From Acanthaster planci (Eukaryota; Echinodermata; Asteroidea; Valvatida; Acanthasteridae), in contig NW_019091371.1 in the NCBI RefSeq assembly GCF_001949145.1, positions 970,784-1,034,783 on the forward strand: a stretch of DNA of 64,000 nucleotides. The letters are read 5' to 3'. The notes under the pieces were generated by a model that saw nothing but the letters and a program-made list of their open reading frames with translations, had not been told where the DNA came from and searched no databases. Each line of letters begins with the position of its first letter. The stretch's first letter is position 1. The position numbers and the translations under genes are program-made. Shown here one piece after another: positions 47,440 to 58,543 of the stretch.

Positions 47440-48830
47440 TAATTTGAATCATAGTAGGCCTACTTGATACATTGTTGCAGTTGATTTCTATATAATTGAT
47501 CATTATCCTTGCTAATCAATCCAATCATCACAGTGTTGATGGCAAATTTCAGAAGACCAACTTTCTGATGTACAGTGTATAATACAAAAACAGGAATAAA
47601 GAAAAAAACTTACCCTGTGAGACACCAGTATTTGAATAAATCAAACTAGATTGCATATCAGTCATGTTCATACTGTCCTATGAGAGTGATCCGTCAAGTA
47701 GTTTAAAATCAAAGACAAAACCAACTTCGGTACTTCACAATGATCAAGCAATTTGTGTATGAGTGTGTGAATAGTTTTAATGTCAGTGAGAAATCAAAGA
47801 ACATCTCTCTAACCTATTGACCACATCCAAAGTGAGCGTATAACTTCTCCACAAGTAAGAAAGCTTAAACTACAGTTTCCCTGATATGCAAACTGCATAG
47901 GGTCTATCAAGCTTGATATAAAACTACTCTTAAACAGTCGTTCACACACTTTCATTGTATTGCTGTCAAGGCCACCTGCCTGAGATCATTCATGCATGTA
48001 ATACACTAGTACTTGGGGATCGGAGTAATACATGACCACGTCCAAGACAAGTTAAAATACTAATAAAAATTCTTGAGTGCTGACTCAACCATGAATTTAA
48101 AAATCTTTGCAGGAATTCCATTAGGTGAAGCAGCCTTGCACTTAATTTTTGAAACTGACAACGCACATTTTGTTAAATCACTGTCAACTCATTTGGTTCA
48201 GAATCAGTAGTTTTCAGGCAATTCTGTAATTTCCTCATGAAAAGCACTCCAATCAAATTGTTATTAAATTCATTTAATCAATTCATTCAACAGATGTATC
48301 CAGTAATTGTGTATTAAATGTTCTTGGATCCATTTGAATATACACTCATCAGTCTTATTCCCTCCCAAAACTATTTCAAATTATTATGTGTCAGAGACTG
48401 TTCACTTTTATTCTTGTATCTTACTTTCTCTGTCTTGATGATGTGCTCTAACTCCTTTTGAATTTTGTCATGTTATACCTTGTTACCCTGTTCCAAGATC
48501 TCCTTATAAATTCCTGCTAATCACATCTTTAACTTCCATGTATGGGTATAAACTGACCTTTAGAATTTTCAAGTTGAAGGAAGGTGTGGTAGTGTTTGAT
48601 TACAGCATTGTCAGGATGACACCATTTCTCATTAATGCAGAAGCAGACTCCACCGCCAGCTTTTTCTGCATCATGCAAGATCCTATTCCCTCGCAACAAT
48701 TTAAACCGATCAATGGTCACCTTTCCATTTTAACTGAGTGTAAATACATTGCCACAATCCACCAGCCATGTCATGTTCAAAAGTCAAGCATTGTCTTCAG
48801 CTCCGCAGCAGAATATTGAATTGGAGAGTT
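47440..48830 (-). pseudogene. Jockey-like LINE: endonuclease and reverse transcriptase, decayed
   Basis: Minus-strand reading from 48720: TIDRFKLLRGNRILHDAEKA, then GGGVCFCINEKWC, the endonuclease RxDR and GGGVCxYxNxxWC landmarks. Further on are KCKAASPNGIPAKIFKF at about 48160, NDLRQVALTAIQ at about 48000, a TGVSQG box at about 47620 and FAINTVMIGLISKDNDQLYR near 47510. These are the NxxKAxGPDGI, DxRPVALT, TGxPQG and FADDTxxxGLI segments of the polymerase; FADD has become FAIN. Many stops and shifts; the copy is dead. It differs in motif style from the other LINEs here. Confidence 0.77.
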
Positions 48831-49029
48831 CATTGGCAATGGCAACCCCAAATTTCAACACAATCCAGATGTCAAGACAAGCAATAACAATATTGAAGGC
48901 AAGCAATATTGCTAGTCACAAAAAATTTAAGACTTCCACAGATGATTTCCATGCTGGTTTTAAGATCCACAACATTTTCGAAAGCAAGTAAAACCAGAAA
49001 GACATGTGAGATGTGTCACCACAAGCACA

Positions 49030-49370
49030 GCACCACCACCAAAACAGCTGGTTCCCCATTGCATTCTGTTTTGCTAAGAACAAAGCTGCTGCCCAAGTGC
49101 CGCATTTTGAGTCTTGCCACAAGACTGAGGGCAAAAGAAGCATTGAAATTTATATGACCTGTAAAAGGTGCCTGACACGTAACTGGAATAAGCTCTTATT
49201 TTGGACCGACATGATTTTTGAAAAGAACTTTGGTCAGTTTGCCTTTTGGGATGTAGAATTTAAAGCTTGTAGAATTGGTAACAAGATGCTAGTGTTTGGT
49301 CATATAAGCTGGTTCCCAGTTCCATGTTGTTTTGCTAGGAACAAAGTCACTGCAAGAGATGGAAATGTAC
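49030..49370. repeat. Two copies of a short block, about 260 bp apart
   Basis: AGCTGGTTCCCCATTGCATT, then TTTTGCTAAGAACAAAG (from 49048) recurs as AGCTGGTTCCCAGTTCCATG, then TTTTGCTAGGAACAAAG (from 49308). It suggests a diverged tandem unit of about 260 bp upstream of the minus-strand LINE, possibly its 5' region. No protein assigned. Confidence 0.55.
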
Positions 49371-50169
49371 ATGTATTTTGCATGAATGCTACGTTTGCAA
49401 AATTACGTAGAGGATTGTATGCCACACTGGCACCATTAATGCACCAGTAGTCTTGTGAGCTCGATGAGCAAAGGAGATGCACTGCTTAAGCTGAAAGAAA
49501 GTACTGTAAAGATTATTTGTGGATGGAATCTTGATGCAACCATGGTAACCCTAAATATTTCTGGCGCGGGTGAAAAATTTTAATGCAATGATATCCAGAT
49601 TAGAGGTCAAAGGTGACATAAAATTGATACAAACTCGAATGAAGGAGCTGTGTGATTGGGTAATGCTTATATGTCACAAATTCCAACTTTTCCCTGTTGC
49701 AATGGTCAAGGGGTTGAAATGATTTGGGGGTCCCCTTGTCTCAAAAGTGCAGTGTTTCCAATTCAAGTGAGCTACAGCAATCTCTTCAAAGTGTGACTGT
49801 GGCCCAGCCCTGGGCAGTTGGCCAACTTCAAAAGCTTCTGATGTTCTTTAACGGCTTCAGAGATTTGGAGTAGTGGCTTTTTTATCTACATGTATGTATA
49901 AACATATGTTAAAGGGTGTGTCATATTTTTATTTACTTCTGTTCTGATCCAACTTCTCATATTACCTACATGTTGCTGTCAGATTTATGGGCATTTGAAT
50001 TGTTTTCTAGAATTTTCTGTCAACAACCAAGGGTTTCTTAAAGTTTCTCACAGTTTGGTCAACCTCACTAAATGTGTCATACGCATAGTCATTGTGGTAC
50101 AAATCTATCTGTGTTTTGAATAAAACAAACTAATTTACCCTTGGTTTTCTCCTCCTGTTTTTCTTTCAG

Positions 50170-50247
50170 AAAGTAGGGGCTGACTTCTGTCTGTATGACA
50201 TCATCATGGAGATGAGGAAGCAAAGACCAGCTTTTGTTCAGACAAGG
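50170..50247 (+). CDS. PTP exon h: helix preceding the Q-loop
   Basis: Acceptor CTTTCAG, donor AGG|GTAAGA, 78 bases, phase 0. It reads KVGADFCLYDIIMEMRKQRP then AFVQTR. The family pattern is (F/V)xxIxxMRxQRxxxVQT, and the Gln of VQT is the conserved Q-loop glutamine that positions the hydrolytic water. Confidence 0.95.
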
Positions 50248-50993
50248 GTAAGATCCCAAAAGCTATGGCCAAGTAAATTTATATCAGATTGGTGCAAGAG
50301 TTCAGTCATGCTAACATACATCCCTGTTGTATCAGAACATGTGAATGCCATCAAAACTTTGTTTATGTTGCTGTTACTGTAGAAGATAGGAGTATCCTAA
50401 TTTTGTTTTGTATGACAGCCCATTTGAATTCAGCAGTATCAGGTTGATGTGTTGAATCCCTTTACCATTTGAAGTTAGTGAAGAAATGTGTAATCAAATT
50501 TTAGATCTATACTTTTGTATGTTTGGAATAAAAAGTGTTCTTAGATTTTACAAATGCACATTTAAAATGGAGGACCTGTTGAAATTTGCAAAGTTTTCCT
50601 TGTTTGGGTTATTGTTTTTCTTGAAGGATATTAAGTTTTTAGTCTTAAGCTTTTTAAAGTAGTAATTCACACAAACTGCAAACAGCCTTGATCCCAGATA
50701 TACCTTGGACATTACAATCAAGATATCAGATATCAAGTTAGAAGCTATTTTAGATTTGTACAGTTCTATTTTTATGCAGTTTTGAATTAGGAAATTACTG
50801 TCATTCACAATTCCTCATAGAGGTTGCCTGTACTAATTGGTTTTGTGTGCTCTGCCATTTGAAAGTTATTATTTTAGTTAAAGCATTTTGAATTTAAAAG
50901 TAACAATTAGTTTTGAAAAATGGTGAAAACGTATCACAGGATACTCTTAGATATAGGTCTTTAAGGAACATGTTTAATTCCTTCTTTTAACAG

Positions 50994-51110
50994 GATCAGT
51001 ATGAATTAGTGCACAGAGCAGTGGCCTGGTTGTTCAGAAAGGAACTTGGTTTGGCACCCAACCCTCATGACTTTGACCATTTGTATGAAAATGTTAAATT
51101 GCATAATGAG
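50994..51110 (+). CDS. PTP exon i: end of the catalytic domain
   Basis: Acceptor TTTTAACAG, donor GAG|GTTAGT, 39 codons. It begins DQYELVHRAVAWLFRKEL, the terminal helix of the PTP domain with pattern (E/D)QYxxVHxA. It ends DHLYENVKLHNE. The tyrosine in YENV has the pYxN form recognised by Grb2-type SH2 domains; use of this site is inference. Confidence 0.95.
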
Positions 51111-51339
51111 GTTAGTTCATTCTTTGTTTCAAATTTAATTTCAGCCAGTGTAAATCAATTGTTTCAAAGGTATTAAGTCTAAGTGTAACCAAAGATTGAT
51201 GAAGTGGGGAAAGATTGCTTGTGAATGGGGTCTTGATCCTCTGTGACTGTATTTTTGACAATGATTTTATGACTGTGACCAGATGCCATCATGTCTGAAG
51301 AATTCCAGCTGTTTACACTCTTTTTATGTTTATTGTCAG

Positions 51340-51405
51340 GGACCTAGAATGCCTCCTGGTGCAGGTAATTTAAGTCCAGATATAAAGCCAACACAACAGC
51401 TAAAG
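51340..51405 (+). CDS. PTP exon j: start of the proline-rich tail
   Basis: A 66-base exon with acceptor TTGTCAG and donor AAG|GTGAGA, phase 0. It reads GPRMPPGAGNLSPDIKPTQQ then LK. No domain; it begins the low-complexity tail. Support comes from splice sites and phase on both sides rather than from a motif. Confidence 0.78.
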
Positions 51406-54400
51406 GTGAGATACATACATGTATGCCTGTGTACATGTACATGCCATCATTTGAAGGTAGAAGTTAGTTTGTGAAACAAAAGATTGCATTAAAATCAAGG
51501 TTAATACTCTTCCGTGTTTATTTTACATACACATTGTCATTTGAGTTCACCATAGGATTTAGCACAAACACAATCATCTACTTACAGCTTTCAACTAAGG
51601 TCAAAGTCGATACACACAACCCCATTATTGAAAATTAAAAAGTTATCTTTGTTGACTTTGTGCAGAGATTTGACTCCTTCATTTTACAAGTTATTCAACC
51701 CTAAAATCCCCAAGTTTTGAAAAGCCTTGAGAACCCAGCTTTCTACACCCAGTACTTTCTTTGTCCCTGTTTTGATTGTTACATTCCCTTTTCTTCAGAC
51801 TAGTTCATACTTCAAGGAACACAAAAACAAAGCAAATCTGGTGTTACAAAAAAATTTGCAGCAACTTTTGCAGATTCTCAGCACATCTTTGATGAGATCT
51901 CACAATTTTGCATTTTTGTGCATGTTTGTGCCAAGTACAAACTGGCCTTTCAATAGACAGATACAATATTTGTGCATGTGGCTTTCCATATAAGAATGTG
52001 TACATGTATTGTATTTCATGAGCATTATGTGAAGCATACATTTTTTAGCTTTTGTGTCATCAGTGTGCATTGCAACATACATGTACATGGAGCTTGGCTC
52101 CATCGTTAAAAGTTTCAGAGAAGTTTTGAGGGTGGTTGTCACAAGCCGGGCTCCAAACAACCTAGGTTTTGAGTTTTTGGAGCACCTCACTGATGGAAAT
52201 CTTTGAACACATTTCAATTTTCCAAAAAACCTTTATTTACAATATATACACAACTACCAAACTGTACACCGATACTTCTGTCTTCAAAGTTATAAAGTGA
52301 TCACTTACCGTTCCAACCTTTTTGACCAATATGTGGCCACAATAAAGATATCAATTTCTACATTACAAATGATACCGCCATTGTCACTGATTGCACCTCA
52401 GACAAGCTCTCTTGGGGGTTTAATTCCCTTGTGGAGTTTTTACTCAGTCAACTGGGCATCTCTCTGATGGTGGACGATGTGATCTCAGTTTGGTTCTGTA
52501 GGTTGCTATCATCTCGCCCTGGAACTTGATCGAAGCAAACTGTAACTCCTCTAAAAGGAGCCCTGAAATATTATACAATTAAAAAGAAACAGTTTTTGCC
52601 AAATAACGCAACATAAACTTCAAAACTAATTAAATTATTCATTGCAGCTGCAGCTTTTGCCGATCCAATGCTGAGCATGGTCAAGCCACAATCTACTAAA
52701 GTGCCTTAATTCAATGAATACAATTATCATGCTGTGAATTATGTAAGAGGGCATTGGACTGGCCTTGCCGTCTGTACACAGAAATATAATCCTTTCTTAC
52801 GCATTAAAATCAAAACCCCAAGTTTCAATTGTGACATGTTTGTAAATCGGAAGTAAATTCTAAAGGAACTTACTTTAATAGTAAGGAATTAAATATAAAG
52901 CAAAATATTAATTGATTATACCTATGTGGCAAACTTACAGTTTTAGAGACAAGAGTTGTCTTAAAAGCCTGACTCCCTTGGCTGAATATGACTGGAAGCA
53001 AGTCCTGGCTGATCAGCTAGGTTATTAAACTTTCATAACAGCTATTGATGAGCTGAATTCTTTCGGCTATCGCCAGTGTTCAAGAGAAAATCTTTCCCCA
53101 CCAAAATCCACTTGGGCTAATGCTCTCCAAATACATGTTTGTGCTATTGCACCACTAATCTGAGCTCCTTCAGTCTCTGGCATGAACTGACCAGAAATTT
53201 TCTAAAACAGCCCTCCACTGCATCAGGAGCTGCCCCCAAAGCCCTTCATGTGTTATGTAAAATGAAAGCCCACAATTTCTTTCAAGCTTTCCTGCTACGA
53301 CCTTATTGGGAATACCACACCCTAAAAATCAATCCAATTGATGTTAATGAATATTCATTTACACAAAAATATGCCCTCTTGTGACAGTGGTCGTACCTAT
53401 TGTAATTAGCAAACATGCATGTACATTATGTACATGTAGCAGAAGTCGGGAATTTCCAACAGTTATGAACACACACTGCATGCACTCCTACATAGTCATA
53501 TGAGCCCAATTGCCTCAGGTTACAATCATGGTTATATTGAAGTAAAGCAGTACAAAGGCAGTATATTTGAATAGAATCTCAACTAGTTTGCGAGGTTTCT
53601 CCTGCTACAATCAGTGACCCTTGTATGTGTTCATGCAAGGAGGAAGGACACAGGACTTACAACTCTGGCACATCAAAGTGCTTGATGATCATTGCTGCCC
53701 GGGCCGACAAACAATAGTAGACATTCCAAAAATGCCTGAGTACTGCCTGCAGCTTAGCCAGACAAGTGGGGGTAGCAATATCATAGCAATATTTGTGGTG
53801 TTTTCTTTGCAATTAACTGCAACTTGTCGCAGTTACCAGTTACCGAGAAATAGAAAATATCTAGCATTAGATTTACTTTTGCAGTCATGAGTACATTTTT
53901 TTTAAAAAGATTTTGATACACTTTTCCATTATCCATGCAATGTTTGTAATTGTATTTTGTCACTCCAAAACATCAGTTTTCAAAGTCTTTGCACAGATTT
54001 GGCTAAGACTGGCCAATGACTTGTTGACCACCACAGGACAGTTAAGTTCACAAAAAACAAAATGCACTGTTTCATCACAAGGAGTGATCATGAAATCACA
54101 AAAAATACCCTTTTGTGTAAATTCAGAAATAAAGAGGATTCAAATTTTAAAAAAATCGGTTATTTATTCCCAAAATAAGTCCAGAAGAAAGCATTCGATA
54201 AAGGCAATTACTGCAGATGAACACTTATGGCACACGGCCTAATACTAGCAAATGTACAAGCATTAAATTTGATGTTGTCAGATTATACCAAGCACCAACG
54301 CTTGCCTGAATATTCAACTTCCTATACTGCAGTACACACCGTTTTAAGGATGCAGATTACCAGCAAAAAATTACGGCGATGATCATGAGGTCCAAAGGGG

Positions 54401-54891
54401 GCATATGGTTGTGAAACAGGTGGTGAGTAGCTAGCATTGGCTGCGCTCTGGCTATGGACAAACTGGGCATGACAGAAAGCAGTAATTGGCTCGATGTTGT
54501 AGCCCAGGCAGTTCAAACTCCTCCTGTGTCCTTTCTCCATGGTTCATGTATGTTGTGATCCACGTTTTGCATCATGCAGCAAATAGTTTACTATGTCTTA
54601 TAAAGCAAGAAATAATGGAAAGGATGTTCATGACAGTAATAACATAGTTTATTTTGCAACATGAAGAACTTGTTTACATTTTTAAAATCTACTTTTTGTG
54701 GCCAGTGTTTTGTAGGATATGTATCAAATGTCTTGCAAAATTCAAATGTTATTTTCACACAAAAAGTGGCTGGCTGTGTTAGTGCTGGTCATGATGGTTT
54801 GAAGTTAAACCATCATCACATCAATGGTGTTTTTAGACTGGAAGTCTAATATGGAGTGTCATCATATTCCATGTTGTTTGTTTGCATTCAG
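51406..54891. other. Intron sequence, nothing recognised
   Basis: A 3.5-kb intron between PTP tail exons. The frame at 53139-53384 has no match I can name. Confidence 0.55.
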
Positions 54892-54973
54892 TTAAGTCCA
54901 AAACAACGGAGGCAGAAAGATAAAGAGCAGGATCATGGTCACAACTATGTTAATCATGTCATTCAAGGAAAAG
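54892..54973 (+). CDS. PTP exon k: basic tail segment
   Basis: Acceptor TTGCATTCAG, donor AAAG|GTAATG. It reads LSPKQRRQKDKEQDHGHNYV then NHVIQGK plus one base. The PKQRRQK run is strongly basic. The single leftover base joins with GC of the next exon to give Gly, so the phase is consistent. Confidence 0.8.
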
Positions 54974-55276
54974 GTAATGATCTGCCATTTTCTACAGGCC
55001 ATCTGAGTTGCTGGAAGGATTCTGCCAGTTTTTGAAAATAAATCCATTTATAAAGAACTAAGTGGTTCAGTCGCACTAGTGTATGTCTATGTATTTTTTA
55101 TTTTGAGAATTTCTTAACTGTTAAAAATCTTTATTTTCAAGTCCACTTATCTGTTTTTGTTCTGTTTTGAGTCTAGTTTACTGATGGCAAAAAAGTAAAT
55201 GAGACTCAAGTGAGAATACTAGATTGCCTTATTAACAGCATTCATTAAATGACTTGTTGATCTTTAATTTTTGAAG

Positions 55277-56728
55277 GCTCATCATCTGATGGAGGTTCTA
55301 CTTCAGCACCTGCAAATATGAAGATTCTAAAGCCCCCATCATTACCTACCAAACAGCAACGTGACACTGATACCAGTGAAACAGTATATGCAAATTTTCA
55401 AGAGAAGACAGACACAGAAGAAAAACTGGATGATGCTTGCTCAAGCCCTGCTGTCACTCCAAAGCACAGTCCCTTGGCTCAAGAGAGATTTGAAAGTGGC
55501 TACAAGAGTACATTAGCTGCTTTTAAGGAATTTGAGGCACCGCCTTTGCAAGTAAAGCCTCAATCTCCTAAATCCATAGAGCAGGGGAAACCAACTCCAC
55601 GTTCAAAACCTGTGCTTTCTGTGTCATCCACCAAATCATTAGACCTTGACCTTGGCAAGCCAATTCTTCCGGCTAAACCCCCACTCAGTGATAAACCTGC
55701 AATTGGAGAGAAACCAGTCAAAGTTTTGCCATCAACACGACCAAATCTGGCAACAAAACCAGCTTTTGTACGAAAGAAAGATACAGCCAGTGGGGGAAGC
55801 CCTCATGGGACAAGTCCATCCTCAGGACTCAAACGACGTCCTACAAGTGAACCAGTCCCTCCTCAAGACCATGAGAAGGTTCATCACCTGGGTGCTGCAC
55901 AGTTCCTACTTGCTAAAAATGTAGTCAAAGCCACACTTTCTAACAAGTCAGAAGGAGATGACAGAAAGGAACATGAGGTCAAAAAAGGCAAGGAGAGGAG
56001 AGACTCCCAGGGCAGACCTACCTCTGCCCCTCCCAAACCACCAACAGCTGTCACAAAACCGATGACCAAGACTGCTGCCACTAAACATCAACCCTATGAA
56101 GCAGTGGATATAGCCTTGCCTTTGGGAAGAGATGCGGCATCCAGTGACAAGGAAGATTCAGCCAAAGGATTTCAGTATGAAATTAAGCCAGTAGTGACGG
56201 TTAAACTCCAATCTCACCAAGATAAGGTTGATACTAAGTCACCCAAAAATCTGGAATCTTCCCTAACACAAATGCAGCACAGAAAAACGATTGACGCAGC
56301 TCGGCCTCAGCAACCAGTCCCTGAAAGTGGGAGCTCAGAATATGCCTATGCTGTCCAACCTGTTAATGTAATTGAAAAACTGAAAGATGCTCAGTCTAGA
56401 CCACAACTCAAGACAGGACAAGGTTTTTCATATGCCTATGCTCGTGACTCTGTAGATGACGGTACCGGCACTCCCAAAGAGTCATCTAAATCACCCAAAA
56501 TTTTGGATGATTATTCCTATGCTTCTGATGTAATTATCCCTGTTACATCAGTCAACAGAGAAAGTTCTGATGGGAAGAATACTGGACAATCCATGGCCTA
56601 TGAGGTCATTCAGATCAGTCGACCACCCAGTCAGAAGACATCAGAAGAGGCAGGCACAGATGACATTCCTGTATTTGACAAAGGCCCAGGTGAATACAAT
56701 GAACCAAACTTCATTTCTTATAGACAAG
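55277..56728 (+). CDS. PTP exon l: 1,452-base Pro/Ser/Lys-rich tail with tyrosine motifs
   Basis: Acceptor TTTTTGAAG, donor CAAG|GTAAGA; open throughout (484 codons). There is no folded domain. The first half has clustered PxxP and KP motifs such as KPPSLPTK, KPILPAKPPLSDKP and APPKPPTAVTKP, candidate SH3 ligands. The second half carries repeated aromatic motifs: PYEAVD (near 56092), FQYEIKP (near 56170), SEYAYAVQP (near 56335), FSYAYARD (near 56425), DDYSYASD (near 56508), AYEVIQI (near 56597) and EYNEPNF (near 56692). A tail rich in Pro, Glu, Ser and Thr with protein-docking sites is the hallmark of PTP-PEST enzymes. Reading past the donor gives only about 18 unrelated codons before a stop. 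Confidence 0.9.
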
Positions 56729-57050
56729 GTAAGACATCTATGTTGTCAGGTTTTATTCTGTTCTTTTCTTCTGTAGTTACTTAGATTTCAGTGTAGAGCA
56801 TGTGTAGGGCATTTGTGTCAAGAAGATACCAAGCAAGTCACCATTGTGTTTATCTTTGTACAATAATATATATGTACATATTCTTGACAATGCAGATCAG
56901 CCACTTACAAAGCACATGGACATCCTGCTGATTGGACATAACGTACTTCAGTATTCTCTTTAAAGTGGAGGCTCTCTTCACTAATTGTTACAACTATCGT
57001 GGCTGAGTTTCATTGCTGAGTTTGAGTTTCATCTTCTTTATGTGTAACAG

Positions 57051-57203
57051 TTTCTGAACAAAGCTCCTCTGGGCAGACCCGTGAATCTGTGTTGAGTAGC
57101 ACCTCATGGGCTTCCTTCACTGATGATGATTATGACTATAATACGGATGAGCAACCTCCAACAATTCCAGTCAAGACATCTGCAGCATATGAATATGTTG
57201 ACG
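57051..57203 (+). CDS. PTP exon m: acidic tail segment, gene continues
   Basis: Acceptor TGTGTAACAG, donor GACG|GTATGT. The first two bases complete a Val codon. It reads VSEQSSSGQTRESVLSST, then an acidic-aromatic run FTDDDYDYNTDE, and ends AAYEYVD plus one base. The YxY motif repeats the pattern of the previous exon. It leaves in phase 1, so a further coding exon must exist. I saw no convincing one in 57204-64000, which is largely occupied by a hAT element up to 62001. Confidence 0.85.
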
Positions 57204-58543
57204 GTATGTGGTTATTTTTGACAGACAGTAGCTTTGAGGTGTTAGTCAAATTATAGACAAATTTAAATAAATAAATAATAAAGTTTGTATCTGTAACAGA
57301 GCAGATAGATTCTCCGTGTTTATGAACTTCTGAAAAAGAACTACACTTGTTGCTGCCAGATGTGTACAAAAAGAATAGAAAAATGTGTGCAATAGGGGCT
57401 TAACGATGCATTGATAATCATGGCACTGTATTTCCTCAATACAGTATCATGATACCAAATGTGTACTTTGATACTGGGAAGGATGGGTTAATGCACTGAT
57501 GTGATTCAAAATTAGAATAGAGTTGGAAATAATGTTGAAGACAAAACAAAAAGCTGTTTGCAAGGTTATATTTTGGGGTAGGGCTTCATTAAATGGTCCA
57601 TCATAGCCCTTCTGATGGGTTACAAAGGGTAAAGCTCAGAATCCCACCATGCTCAGAGACCGTTTAACACAGCCTGCTATCAAGAAGACCATGAAAAAAA
57701 AATTGTTGTGATCCAAAAATTGGAATTGCCAAAATGTCCAGGTTGACTGCCATGTATAATTTCAAAAAGTGGCATTCCCGTCTGCTAAGCGTTGTATGCA
57801 TACACACATATTTAATAGGTATTTTGCAGGTGTCTGTTTGAACAAGGGCATGTTACAGATGTATGCCCTTCACACTGCCAGACGCATATTTGTTGTGTTC
57901 TTCGGTGATGTCAGCATATTCAATTTACATTACATTTACAATAGCCTTTCATTTCCTACAAGTATACTCATAGTGGCAGAATCCGGCTTATGAAGCAAAC
58001 TGTCGGACAGAGAGACCCCACCACCTTTGAGTTGGTTATTGTTATACTGGTATCTCAGGAATTCTTTTCAGACATCTGGGGGGGGATGTGTTAAGTGACA
58101 ATAGGCTGGAGTGTGTATAGGGATTGGACTTGGGGGGTTATCCCTCTGTCCCATTTTGTGCCTGGTATAGAATCCAATACACCTGTGACTACAAGTACAC
58201 TCTTAGTTGGCTGTCAACGTGTTAAGTTGCTCAAATATTCAAACATACATGTAAGCGCTGTGATTTAGTTTCTAAAAACAGCATTTTAAATGCTGATTGT
58301 ATTATTATGATTATTATTATAAATGTACATTTAGTCTAGTGCTGTACTGATAATTACGGTAGTTCTTCAGGCAACTGGCTGTGAACATTCTGTTGGGCTT
58401 TTGCCAGTGGCGGAATGTTAATTCTCCATGTGTGGTTGGTGAAATGTTCTCTGTTTCTCCATCGCTACCAAAACTGAGTTTACTTGCATGAAACCAGACT
58501 GATTTTCTCACAGTTTTTTGTAAACATGGGGTACATGTCAAAT

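Larger units (their letters stand above)
6251..57203 (+). other. Gene span: PTP-PEST-family tyrosine phosphatase, 13 exons seen, both ends incomplete
   Basis: Thirteen exons listed below join in one phase-consistent reading frame of about 870 codons with AG/GT borders at every internal junction. The order of motifs (KNRY, DYINANYI, AAQGPL, KCEKYW, WPDHGVP, HCSAGCGRTG, Q-loop) is that of a classical cytosolic phosphotyrosine phosphatase. The N-terminal sequence before KNRY and the long Pro/Ser-rich tail place it with PTPN12, PTPN18 and PTPN22, which dephosphorylate adhesion and signalling proteins in the cytoplasm. The assignment to the PEST family is high confidence; which of the three vertebrate genes is orthologous cannot be decided here. 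The start codon exon and the C-terminal exon were not identified. The tail exon ends in phase 1, so at least one more exon follows. The largest introns are 12.6, 9.1, 7.3, 5.8 and 4.9 kb and are loaded with transposons. Confidence 0.93.

Noticed and set aside
53139-53384. Possible LINE polymerase remnant in the tail intron
   Set aside because: I looked for RT motifs in all frames of 52900-53400 and found none convincing.
56729-56784. Continuation of the long PTP tail frame to a stop at 56784
   Set aside because: A strong donor at 56729 and a phase-matched exon at 57051 with the same tyrosine-rich style indicate splicing; the extension is hydrophobic and unlike the tail. An alternative unspliced isoform remains possible.
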